A stretch of DNA of 16,969 nt from Acidobacteriota bacterium. Its GTDB lineage: Bacteria > Acidobacteriota > Terriglobia > Terriglobales > Acidobacteriaceae. The translations under genes and the position numbers were made by a program. The notes beneath the pieces were generated by a model that ran no database searches, was not told where the DNA came from, and was given only the letters and a program-made list of their open reading frames with translations. The stretch covers positions 1 to 16,969 of the forward strand of contig JAJXZK010000278.1 of assembly GCA_021780095.1 (NCBI GenBank), given 5' to 3'. Below are positions 7,770 through 15,223 of this stretch, one piece after another. Position 1 is the stretch's first letter. Each line of letters starts with the position of its first letter.

Positions 7770-8559
7770 AATGGCCCTGTCAACAGCACAGCTGAATATT
7801 CGCGTTCCTCTGTGGTTGTCAGCATCAACAGATTCACCCCGAGCTGCCCCTACTTTTTCGGCCTCCCCGCGTTCTACCAGACCTGGTTGGCTCTGGCTGA
7901 GGCGGGAATTGATTCGGATAAACATGCCTGCGGTTCCATGCCCCGGCAATCGCCTTTGAATCGTTCAGGCCTGCCCGCGATCCGATATTCCCTGTGGATG
8001 GGCGTCACATAGGGCAGGCAACCGTCACGTGGGGTGGACTGAACAACCATGGCTTTTTCGAGCCTCGAATTTGCCATTGCAAATACTTTCTCAGGCTACA
8101 TCGGGCCGGAACGTAAGCGATTCCTCTAAATCTCTTGCCGTGACAAGAACAAGTTGAATCATCACAAGCCCATGTGACACAGGTCACCGACAGGTGCCCC
8201 GCCCGCTTAGTTAGATACGAGAATGCGATCCAAAAAACAAAACCCTGGATACGGACAGCAGAACGCATGGCCGGAGGGCTGTGATGCCTTGCATGGCTCA
8301 TCTCCCCACGCCGTCGCTCTTCAATCCAGCGGCCAGTCTGCTGATCGGCCCCCGAATCGAATGCATACCTCCGCGACTCCGAGCCGTTTTTTCCAGCCCC
8401 GGCGGAGGACGCCCAGGCGAGCCAATTGCAGCGAGCTTTTGACACGTGATTCACAACACATCCGGCATTCTGCGGAGGAGTTGACCACTTCTCTCGTTTC
8501 TGCCTTGGCAATCCACCGTGGGGATGTTCACCAGAACTTTGTTTCCTAAAGGAGAATCT
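7770..8559. other. Long region without a convincing gene
   Basis: About 790 bp separate the response regulator from the cupredoxin gene. Several open frames occur on both strands (the longest spans 8005-8568 on the minus strand), but their products are Arg/Ser/His/Pro/Cys-rich, lack domains and have no good ribosome binding site, so I read them as chance frames. What I can support is the half-site triad at 8162-8188 and, if transcription starts just after it, a leader of roughly 340 nt to the cupredoxin gene. A T6 run near 8390 has no convincing stem before it. Confidence 0.5.
8162..8188. promoter_or_regulatory. CRP/FNR-family-like triple half-site
   Basis: TCACA (8162-8166), TGTGA (8173-8177) and TCACC (8184-8188) are each separated by six bases. 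The second and third form TGTGA-N6-TCACC, one base off the E. coli CRP half-site arrangement. The first and second form the everted copy. The 11-bp period puts all three on one helix face. If the second dyad (centre 8180.5) acts in a class II position, initiation would fall near 8222, upstream of the respiratory cluster. A weak -10-like TTAGAT is at 8211. The bound protein is unknown. Confidence 0.45.
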
Positions 8560-9138
8560 ATGAAACACAGCATTTCAGCAGCACTCGTAGTGTTCGCGTT
8601 AGCAGCAGGCGCTCATGCCGGAACGATCAACGGTAAGGTGTCCGGCGTCAAGGGGCAGTCGGTCGTCTACGTCGACGCAATTGCCGGCAAGACTTTTCCA
8701 GCCCCGGCCCAGCATGCGTTGATGAACCAGAAAGGCCTGATGTTCGTGCCTTTTCTTTTAGTCATCCAGAAGGGAACGACGGTCGACTTTCTGAACAGCG
8801 ACACCGTGGCCCACAACGTCTTCTGGCCTTCGATTGGGGGAGACAAGAAGCTGGGACACAACCTGGGGACGTGGCCGCAGGGTGAGAAGCGCAGTTTCAA
8901 GTTTGACAATCCAGGAGCGATTCCGCTGCTCTGCAATGTCCACCCCGATATGGCAGCGTTCATCGTTGTTTCGCCCACTCCTTACTTTGCCACGACCGAC
9001 AAATCGGGAACCTACCGCATTGAGAACGTTCCCAACGGCACTTACAGCGTCACGGCATGGAACCCCGGCGCGAAACCTCATACCAGCCAGGTCACGGTTT
9101 CCGGCGATGCCAAGGCTGACATGACGCTCTCGAAGTAA
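8560..9138 (+). CDS. Exported cupredoxin (amicyanin/plastocyanin-like) with C-terminal regulatory-like domain
   Basis: This 192-aa protein has a signal peptide (residues 1-20, ending AHA). A cupredoxin-like domain follows, with a plausible type 1 copper ligand set: His85 in VAHNVFW, then Cys125, His128 and Met131 in LLCNVHPDM. The C-x2-H-x2-M spacing is as in amicyanin. Residues about 141-190 form a small carboxypeptidase-regulatory-like beta domain (DKSGTYRIENVPNGTYSVTAWNPG). Such proteins are periplasmic; a blue-copper electron-carrier role is inferred from the ligands and from the bc-complex genes that follow 58 bp later. The ATG is preceded by AAAGGAG. It is first in the cluster and may be cotranscribed. 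A structural, non-redox role is possible, since this family is poorly characterised. Confidence 0.85.
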   Translation: MKHSISAALVVFALAAGAHAGTINGKVSGVKGQSVVYVDAIAGKTFPAPAQHALMNQKGLMFVPFLLVIQKGTTVDFLNSDTVAHNVFWPSIGGDKKLGHNLGTWPQGEKRSFKFDNPGAIPLLCNVHPDMAAFIVVSPTPYFATTDKSGTYRIENVPNGTYSVTAWNPGAKPHTSQVTVSGDAKADMTLSK

Positions 9139-9196
9139 CAAACAGGCAATTGTCGACCCCGGCAATTTGTGTGCGAATGAAATTGAGAAGGTCATC

Positions 9197-11170
9197 ATGC
9201 TGAAGCGTTACGAAAACAAAGCGGTGGACGTGGAATGGCTGAACAGCAATTTCCCGTGCATGATGGCCTGCCCTGCGCACACAAATGCCGGCCGCTATGT
9301 TTCTTTGATTGCAGAAGGTCGATTTGAAGAGGCCTACAGGATTGCTCGCGACCCGAACCCATTGGCTAGTATTTGTGGGCGGGTCTGTGCGCATCCCTGC
9401 GAAACCGCCTGTCGCCGCGGAGCGATCGATCAGCCGATCGCGATCCGTGCACTGAAGCGTTTTCTGACCGAACGACATGGTCCTGAGTCGAAACACCCTG
9501 TCAACACCAATGAGGGGCGACTGCAGCCAAAGCTTCCCTACCGTGTTGCCGTGGTCGGAGGCGGTCCGGTGGGACTTTCCGCCGCACATGACCTGGCCTT
9601 GATGGGTTACTCCGTCACGATATTTGAAGCGGCTCCCGTTGCTGGCGGAATGCTGTACCTGGGCGTTCCCGAGTACCGGCTACCGCGCGATGTCGTGGAA
9701 GCGCAGGTGCGCGAAATTCTTGCCACGGGCGACATCACGCTGAAATTGAATCAGGCGGCAGGACGCGATTTCACCATCTCCGATCTGCGTCAGCAGGGTT
9801 TCCATGCCGTTTTGCTGGCGGTGGGCGCTCACAGCAGTCGCGATCTTTCCATTCCCGGCGTCAACCTTGACGGGGTCCACAAAGGAATTGACTTTCTGCT
9901 GAACGTGAATCTGGGATATCAGTTCACCATCGGCAAAAAAGTGATCGTGATTGGTGGCGGCAACGTGGCCATGGACGTGGCGCGCTCCGCGGCGCGTGAG
10001 GTCTTGCGTCAGCATGCTAGTGGCGTGGAGTCCCAGGAACCTTCGCAGGCGAATGAGGACGCCGTGGCGGCGCGGGAGATGATCGACGTTTCTCTGTCTG
10101 CATTGCGCCTGGGCGCTCAGGAAGTGAACCTGGTATGCCTCGAACCGCGCAATCAGATGCCGGCGGCGCTGGAAGAGATTGTCGAAGCGGAAGAAGAAGG
10201 GATCATTCTTCATCCGGGCTTCGGTCCCAGCCGCATCCTTGGCGGAAACGGCCGAGTCTCGGCGCTCGAAGTGTTGAAGACGAAGCGAGTCTTCGATGAG
10301 AGTGGACGATTCAACCCTTCATTTTATGAAGGCAGCGAATCGTTGCTGGAATGCGACACCATCATTATGGCCATCGGCCAGGCGCCCCGGCTCGATTTTC
10401 TGAAACCCGAGGACGGAGTGGAGATTTCGCGGCGTGGATTGATCGCCGTCAACCCACAGACTCTGATGACCTCCTCGGAAGGCGTCTTTGCGGGAGGCGA
10501 CTGTGTCTTCGGTCCACGATTGATCATCGACAGCGTGGCCGACGGCAAGCGCGCCGCCGTTGGCATCGACGAATATCTCCGTAAAGTCCAGCACCCGGAG
10601 CCAACCGTAGAAGTGGAGATTCTTGAGCGGCACAGTATGCCGCTCAACCTGCTCGACCTGATGCGACAACCCATTCCCGCACTGCCCCTCGCACGCCGCA
10701 CCGGCATGACAGAGGTTGAGGTCGGCTTCGACGAAGAGACGGCTCAGCGAGAAGCGCAGCGTTGCCTGCACTGTTGGGTCAACACCATATTTGAAGGCAA
10801 TGTTCACGACGGCAGCTTGTGTATCCTTTGCGGCGGGTGCGTCGATATATGCCCGGAAAATTGTCTGGAAGTTGTCAGCCTCGATCGATTCCAATTCGAT
10901 CCGGAGGTGGTGCAGCAGCTGGCGGATCGAGAGGGTCTGCTGAACGTTGAGTTGGACGACGTCAAGGCAGACGAACTTGGAATCATCTCTGGTTCCGTGA
11001 TGGTGAAAGACGAGACGCGCTGCATTCGGTGCGGCCTTTGTGCCGCGCGTTGTCCGGTGGGAACCATCACCATGGAGTCCTACAACCTGGTTCCGGCTGA
11101 GGTCACAGGCCTGATTTCTATCGAAGCCATCGACGCGCCGTTTCGGGCGGTCAGCGCGGAAAGAAAGTGA
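9197..11170 (+). CDS. FAD/NAD(P)-binding iron-sulfur oxidoreductase subunit of bc-type complex (GltD/NfnB-like)
   Basis: This 657-aa cytoplasmic flavoprotein starts with a cysteine-rich Fer4_20-type domain (Cys21, 25, 60, 64, 68, 72), as in the glutamate synthase small subunit and dihydropyrimidine dehydrogenase. The FAD motif GGGPVG is at 121-126, the NAD(P) motif GGGNVAMD at 253-260, and the FAD-closing GVFAGGD at 429-435. A C-terminal part has a CLHC pair (523, 526) and two 4Fe-4S ferredoxin motifs (Cys542, 545, 548, 552 and Cys609, 612, 615, 619). About 30 extra residues follow the NAD(P) motif. It lacks the glutaminase subunit partner and overlaps the Rieske gene by 4 bp, so it likely exchanges electrons between NAD(P)(H) and the bc-type complex. 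The ATG at 9197 follows GAGAAGG. Confidence 0.9.
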   Translation: MLKRYENKAVDVEWLNSNFPCMMACPAHTNAGRYVSLIAEGRFEEAYRIARDPNPLASICGRVCAHPCETACRRGAIDQPIAIRALKRFLTERHGPESKHPVNTNEGRLQPKLPYRVAVVGGGPVGLSAAHDLALMGYSVTIFEAAPVAGGMLYLGVPEYRLPRDVVEAQVREILATGDITLKLNQAAGRDFTISDLRQQGFHAVLLAVGAHSSRDLSIPGVNLDGVHKGIDFLLNVNLGYQFTIGKKVIVIGGGNVAMDVARSAAREVLRQHASGVESQEPSQANEDAVAAREMIDVSLSALRLGAQEVNLVCLEPRNQMPAALEEIVEAEEEGIILHPGFGPSRILGGNGRVSALEVLKTKRVFDESGRFNPSFYEGSESLLECDTIIMAIGQAPRLDFLKPEDGVEISRRGLIAVNPQTLMTSSEGVFAGGDCVFGPRLIIDSVADGKRAAVGIDEYLRKVQHPEPTVEVEILERHSMPLNLLDLMRQPIPALPLARRTGMTEVEVGFDEETAQREAQRCLHCWVNTIFEGNVHDGSLCILCGGCVDICPENCLEVVSLDRFQFDPEVVQQLADREGLLNVELDDVKADELGIISGSVMVKDETRCIRCGLCAARCPVGTITMESYNLVPAEVTGLISIEAIDAPFRAVSAERK

Positions 11171-11670
11171 GAACAGACGTGGCAGAAGAAAATAAACCCA
11201 AGTCCCCCGAGACGGAGCAAGAAATCAGCCGCCGCAGTTTCTTTACCAAGGTGGGGCTGGGATCGCTCGGTATAGCCTCCGCCGGAACCTTGGCCTTTGC
11301 CTATCAGTTCCTGTCGCCCAATGTTCTCTACGAGGCGTCGCCGATTGTGAATGTAGGCAACGCGCAAAGTTACGAGGTCAACTCCGTCACTCTACACGTG
11401 AAGTCTGCAATCTATTTGGTTCGTTTACCGGAAGGATTTTTCTCCCTGAGCGCCATCTGCACGCACCTGGGCTGTATGACGGCGTGGAAGCCGGATCTCG
11501 GCATCATTGCCTGCCCGTGTCATGGCAGCCATTTCAGCCGCGAAGGGAAAAAGCTGGCCGGCCCGGCGCCCAAGCCGCTGCCATGGCTCAAGACGTGGCT
11601 GAGCGATGACGGCGACCTGATGGTGGACCGCTCGACAACCATTCATCCGCTTCAGTTTTTGAGGATCTGA
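11167..11670 (+). CDS. Rieske 2Fe-2S protein of bc-type complex
   Basis: This 167-aa protein has a twin-arginine signal (SRRSFF at 21-26) with a hydrophobic anchor at about 29-47. The Rieske domain has box I CTHLGC (98-103) and box II CPCHGS (116-121). The ligands are Cys98, His100, Cys116 and His119, with Cys103-Cys118 as the expected disulfide. [10 protein letters not shown] segment follows, equivalent to the Pro loop. It takes the first electron from quinol and passes it to a c-type cytochrome or cupredoxin at the periplasmic face. The GTG start at 11167 overlaps the preceding stop (GTGA) and has GGAAAG upstream; GTG 11179 is a weaker alternative. Cytochrome b starts 2 bp downstream. Loss of either box would abolish the call, but both are intact. 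Confidence 0.96.
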   Translation: MRTDVAEENKPKSPETEQEISRRSFFTKVGLGSLGIASAGTLAFAYQFLSPNVLYEASPIVNVGNAQSYEVNSVTLHVKSAIYLVRLPEGFFSLSAICTHLGCMTAWKPDLGIIACPCHGSHFSREGKKLAGPAPKPLPWLKTWLSDDGDLMVDRSTTIHPLQFLRI

Positions 11671-11672
11671 TC

Positions 11673-12461
11673 ATGGCCGGAAAATTCGACGAATATCTAG
11701 CGAAATTGGAACGCACGCGCGTATGGCGCTCCGTATTCCGCAGCGGCGCGGGTTCCAGTACATTGCACCGCGCTTTGGCCATTCAGCAGAATGTTTTTCT
11801 GCACCTTTTTTCGACCAAGGTCCGCCGGCGTATGCTGCGCTTCAACGCGACCTGGTACCTGGGAACGTTGACGCTGGGAACCTTTTTTATTCTAGTGATC
11901 ACCGGCATCCTGCTGATGCTCTATTACCGTCCTGCCGTTCCGCAGGCCTATGCGGATGTCAAGGACCTGCAGTTTGTCGTGTCGTCGGGATTATTCCTGC
12001 GCAATCTTCATCGCTGGGCCGCGCACACCATGGTGCTGCTGGCCTTCGCCCACCTGTTCCGCGTGTTTTATCGTGGCGCGTATCGGCCTCCGCGGGAATT
12101 CAACTGGGTGATCGGTATCGTTCTGCTGATGATCACGCTGCTGCTGAGTTACACGGGATATCTGCTGCCCTGGGACCAGCTGGCTTACTGGGCCATCACC
12201 GTCGGTTCGAACATTTCGGCGACGGTGCCTGTCATTGGCGAAAAAGTCCGCTTCCTCATGCTGGGCGGCCACCAGGTAAATGCCAATGCGCTGCTGCGGT
12301 TCTATGTGCTGCATTGCGTCATCCTGCCGCTAGCGGCGGTCTTGTTTATTGCGGTCCATTTCTGGCGGATTCGTAAGGATGGCGGCCTTTACGTGCGGCA
12401 AAGCGAGCCGGTGCGCGAGCCCGCAAAGGCAGACGAATCGGCCGTATTGGAGAAGGTATGA
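11673..12461 (+). CDS. Cytochrome b, N-terminal half (b6 type)
   Basis: This 262-aa, four-helix membrane protein carries the two haem b pairs: His113/His127 (13 residues between) and His214/His229 (14 residues between). The 14-residue second spacing and the split gene are b6-like, not bc1-like. LPWDQLAYW (165-173) matches the Qo-side helix region of b6. In the first helix the cysteine that binds haem ci in b6f complexes (Cys35 of b6) appears to be replaced by Tyr62, so that haem is probably not covalently held. The protein oxidises quinol and passes one electron across the membrane via bL and bH. The ATG has GAGG nine bases upstream. Its end overlaps the next gene by ATGA. The N-terminal ~45 residues are longer than in plant b6. 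Confidence 0.95.
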   Translation: MAGKFDEYLAKLERTRVWRSVFRSGAGSSTLHRALAIQQNVFLHLFSTKVRRRMLRFNATWYLGTLTLGTFFILVITGILLMLYYRPAVPQAYADVKDLQFVVSSGLFLRNLHRWAAHTMVLLAFAHLFRVFYRGAYRPPREFNWVIGIVLLMITLLLSYTGYLLPWDQLAYWAITVGSNISATVPVIGEKVRFLMLGGHQVNANALLRFYVLHCVILPLAAVLFIAVHFWRIRKDGGLYVRQSEPVREPAKADESAVLEKV

Positions 12462-13162
12462 CAGAGCCGAAGGACTTTATCGCGGGAATAGGTTCCGATA
12501 TCAAGAAGTCGCAGAAGCGTGTCCTGTTCGTGACGCGGAGAACCTCCGCCCAGGTGCGAGTCTTCGATGAAGAACGGGTGCAGACCTATCCGGAAGCGTT
12601 GTTTCGGGCGGCGCTCGCTATCGAACTGCTGACCATCGCCCTGGTTTTGATTTCGCTTTTCTTCAACGCGCCGCTGGAAGGGCTTGCCGATCCAACCAAC
12701 ACACCCAATCCCGCCAAAGCTCCCTGGTACTTTCTGGGACTGCAGGAGATGTTGCATTATTTTCCGCCCGTCGTTGCCGGAGTCCTTATCCCCATGGTCC
12801 TGATCGTCGCGCTGGTGGTCATCCCCTACTTTAACGTGAACATCGAAGCGGACGGCCTGTTCCTGAAAAATCGACGGCGGCGGCTCAACATTTTCTATGC
12901 CGGGGCCATCGGGCTGTCGCTCTTTCTCTGGTTGTTTCATGTATACGTGGCGCTGATTCCAACATTGGTGATCGCTGCAATCATGCTGGTTGCAGCGTTC
13001 AGTTCGCCAACATCATCCCAACCGCTTCGTCGTTATCTCGCCTCAAAGCCTGTCTCGTGGTGGGTGATGACCTGGTTTCTCTTGGAACTAATCGTCCTCA
13101 CCGTAGTAGGTACTTTCTTTCGCGGGCCGGGCTGGTCGTGGGTATTGCCTTGGAGGAGCTAA
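12458..13162 (+). CDS. Cytochrome b C-terminal half (subunit IV-like)
   Basis: This 234-aa membrane protein has about five predicted segments (50-70, 105-125, 145-163, 165-182, 201-220), more than the three of plant subunit IV. The family block [20 protein letters not shown] spans 84-103. At the position of the Qo-site PEWY motif it reads APWY (88-91), so the usual Glu that accepts a quinol proton is absent. Similar KAPWYF variants are, to my knowledge, found in other Rieske/cytochrome b operons with multihaem partners. A C-terminal RGPGWSW segment follows the last helix. It completes the quinol-oxidation site with the upstream cytochrome b. Translation is coupled by a 4-bp overlap upstream, and the octahaem gene starts directly after its stop. 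Confidence 0.93.
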   Translation: MTEPKDFIAGIGSDIKKSQKRVLFVTRRTSAQVRVFDEERVQTYPEALFRAALAIELLTIALVLISLFFNAPLEGLADPTNTPNPAKAPWYFLGLQEMLHYFPPVVAGVLIPMVLIVALVVIPYFNVNIEADGLFLKNRRRRLNIFYAGAIGLSLFLWLFHVYVALIPTLVIAAIMLVAAFSSPTSSQPLRRYLASKPVSWWVMTWFLLELIVLTVVGTFFRGPGWSWVLPWRS

Positions 13163-15223
13163 GTGGATTCCGTAAAAGCTAAAATCGTTGCCTCCTGGAA
13201 GGCGGTCGCGCGCGACCCAATCATCCCGTTTGGCATTGTCAGCCTCCTTTTGATGATCGCGTTGGCCATTGCGCCGTTGAAGGACCACTTCAGCGAGTGG
13301 CGCAATTATCAGCAGCAATATATCCGCATGATTCGCGCCCGGGGCGATGCGATCACGTTACAACGGCATTTTCAGAGTGGCATTCATCAAATTTGGCTGC
13401 CTCAGCTGGGCGTCGTCGATCGCTGCCAAACCTGCCACACCGGTCTTGACGAAGCCAGTCTATCGGACGTAAGCACCCAGCCGTTCGGCGCGCATCCCGT
13501 CATCCCGCATCATCTGGATGAGTTTGGTTGTGTGGTTTGCCATCGAGGGCAGGGAGCGGCCACGACTGTCGCGGAAGCCCATCACAGCAAGATGGCAGGA
13601 GAACAACCGATCCTGCCGGCACGTTATATCGAATCCTCCTGTGGTCAGTGCCACCATTCCGTATTGCAAGGAACCCCAAAGCTGAACCAGGGCCGCGCGA
13701 TGCTGACCGGCTACGGCTGTGTCAGCTGCCACACCATCAAGCTGGCCGACGGGACAACAATGACCGCGACGGACCAGCCGCCGCCGCTCACCCATATTGC
13801 CGACAAGACCACCCGCGAATGGATTTACGCCTGGCTGAAAGATCCGGCCAGCTATTCCACGACCGCGACGATGCCGAACTTTAATTTGAGCGATGCGGAA
13901 GCCAGAGACATCTCTGCATTTCTGATTGCGGACAGCCAACCGTTGTCCGGTGATCCGGTTGCGATCCCCGCAGTGGCCTCCAATTCGCCCGCCGATCCCG
14001 CCGCGGGAGAGAGCCTCTACGGTGAGTCGTTTTGCGCCTCTTGTCATGCGATGCAGAATGCCGCCGGCAATGTGGTTGGCGGAAATCTGGGGCCGGAGCT
14101 GTCGGGGATCGGCAGCAAAGTGAAGACCGGATGGCTGCAATCGTGGCTGCGAGACCCACGCCACTATGACCCCGGCACGCAAATGCCGCAGTACCGATGG
14201 ACCGATCAGCAATTGCAATTGTTGACCGGCTATTTACAGAGCAAGACCAACTCAGATTTCCTTGCGAACGTGCATCTGTCCGCCGCGACTCCAGCGCAGA
14301 TCGCGCACGGAAAAGCTCTTGTGTCGGAGTATGGGTGCGCCTCGTGCCACCAGATTCCCGGCATCCGCAAGCCGGATAACTTCGGCCCGGAATTGAGTCG
14401 CGTCGGAAGCAAGCCGCTGGCGCAACTGGTATTTCTTGACGGAATGCAGCACACTCTGCCGGACTATCTTTCCGAGAAGATTCGCCGACCTCGCGCATTC
14501 GGTACCGGCCTCCGCATGCCGGTGTACGCCTTTACACCTGTCCAGTTAGAAGCCGTCACGACCGCGCTGTTATCGCTGACGGATCGAAGCTTCACGCTGC
14601 CACCCGAGTTGCAGGTACCGTCTCCGCGTATTTCGGACTACCAACCTGCCGGTCACGCCGGCCAACTGATGACCAATATGAATTGTTTGTCCTGTCATCG
14701 CATCCAGGGACACGGCGGAGACATGGCCCCCGACCTGACCTGGGAAGGCAGCGCGGTCCAGCGCCAGTGGCTGGATGCGTTCCTCAAGAATCCGAACACG
14801 CTACGCCCCTCGCTGATCCGTAGAATGCCGAAGTTCAATTTGTCGGACAGTGAGCGCGCGGAATTGACCGATTACATGATGACTGCGTACCAGACACCCG
14901 CTTTCGAACGCGACTCCATGCCTCTGACCGGATATGCGCCTGCGGAGGTAGAACAGGGACGGCAACTCTTCTACTCGAAATATGCGTGCCAGGCCTGCCA
15001 CATCGTCAACGCGCAGCAGGACAAGGGTTATATCGGGCCTGTTCTTACCCAGGTCGGTTCGCGGCTCACCGCGGCATGGATTTATCACTGGCTTAAAAAT
15101 CCGCAGGCGTTGCGGCCCGGCACGATCGAACCCAACCAGAACATCAGCGATGAGGACGCGCGTGCGCTCACAGCCTTCCTGGCCACACAGAAAACTTCCT
15201 TGAAACAGGAGGCGAAAAAGTGA
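13163..15223 (+). CDS. Membrane-anchored octahaem cytochrome c
   Basis: This 686-aa protein has one N-terminal membrane segment (about 20-38) and a long periplasmic part with eight CXXCH motifs, first cysteines at 88, 123, 160, 186, 291, 392, 508 and 609. The first three lie in a compact N-terminal region. The last five each start a class I cytochrome c module of about 70-120 residues with a WL-xxP and MPxF-type tail. Met237, Met341, Met452 and Met555 fit as axial ligands for haems 4-7. The eighth module has Glu656 at the equivalent place. It probably replaces cytochrome f/c1 and wires the bc complex to periplasmic or outer-membrane acceptors. GTG start abuts the previous stop; GGAGGAG precedes it. 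Confidence 0.95.
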   Translation: MDSVKAKIVASWKAVARDPIIPFGIVSLLLMIALAIAPLKDHFSEWRNYQQQYIRMIRARGDAITLQRHFQSGIHQIWLPQLGVVDRCQTCHTGLDEASLSDVSTQPFGAHPVIPHHLDEFGCVVCHRGQGAATTVAEAHHSKMAGEQPILPARYIESSCGQCHHSVLQGTPKLNQGRAMLTGYGCVSCHTIKLADGTTMTATDQPPPLTHIADKTTREWIYAWLKDPASYSTTATMPNFNLSDAEARDISAFLIADSQPLSGDPVAIPAVASNSPADPAAGESLYGESFCASCHAMQNAAGNVVGGNLGPELSGIGSKVKTGWLQSWLRDPRHYDPGTQMPQYRWTDQQLQLLTGYLQSKTNSDFLANVHLSAATPAQIAHGKALVSEYGCASCHQIPGIRKPDNFGPELSRVGSKPLAQLVFLDGMQHTLPDYLSEKIRRPRAFGTGLRMPVYAFTPVQLEAVTTALLSLTDRSFTLPPELQVPSPRISDYQPAGHAGQLMTNMNCLSCHRIQGHGGDMAPDLTWEGSAVQRQWLDAFLKNPNTLRPSLIRRMPKFNLSDSERAELTDYMMTAYQTPAFERDSMPLTGYAPAEVEQGRQLFYSKYACQACHIVNAQQDKGYIGPVLTQVGSRLTAAWIYHWLKNPQALRPGTIEPNQNISDEDARALTAFLATQKTSLKQEAKK

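Noticed and set aside
7812..8012. 66-codon plus-strand frame after the response regulator
   Set aside because: No recognisable family; overlapping frames on the other strand are equally open, as expected by chance.
8380..8396. T6 run as a possible intrinsic terminator or attenuator in the cupredoxin leader
   Set aside because: Only a 4-bp CGGC/GCCG pairing with a very long loop precedes it, too weak to support a terminator.
8223..8549. 108-codon plus-strand frame before the cupredoxin gene
   Set aside because: Composition is unlike the neighbours, there is no domain or good ribosome binding site, and it lies in the expected leader.
8005..8568. 187-codon open frame on the minus strand over the gene-free region
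   Set aside because: The product is Arg/Ser/His/Cys-rich with no domain, and its start overlaps the cupredoxin gene start on the other strand; no usable ribosome binding site is evident.
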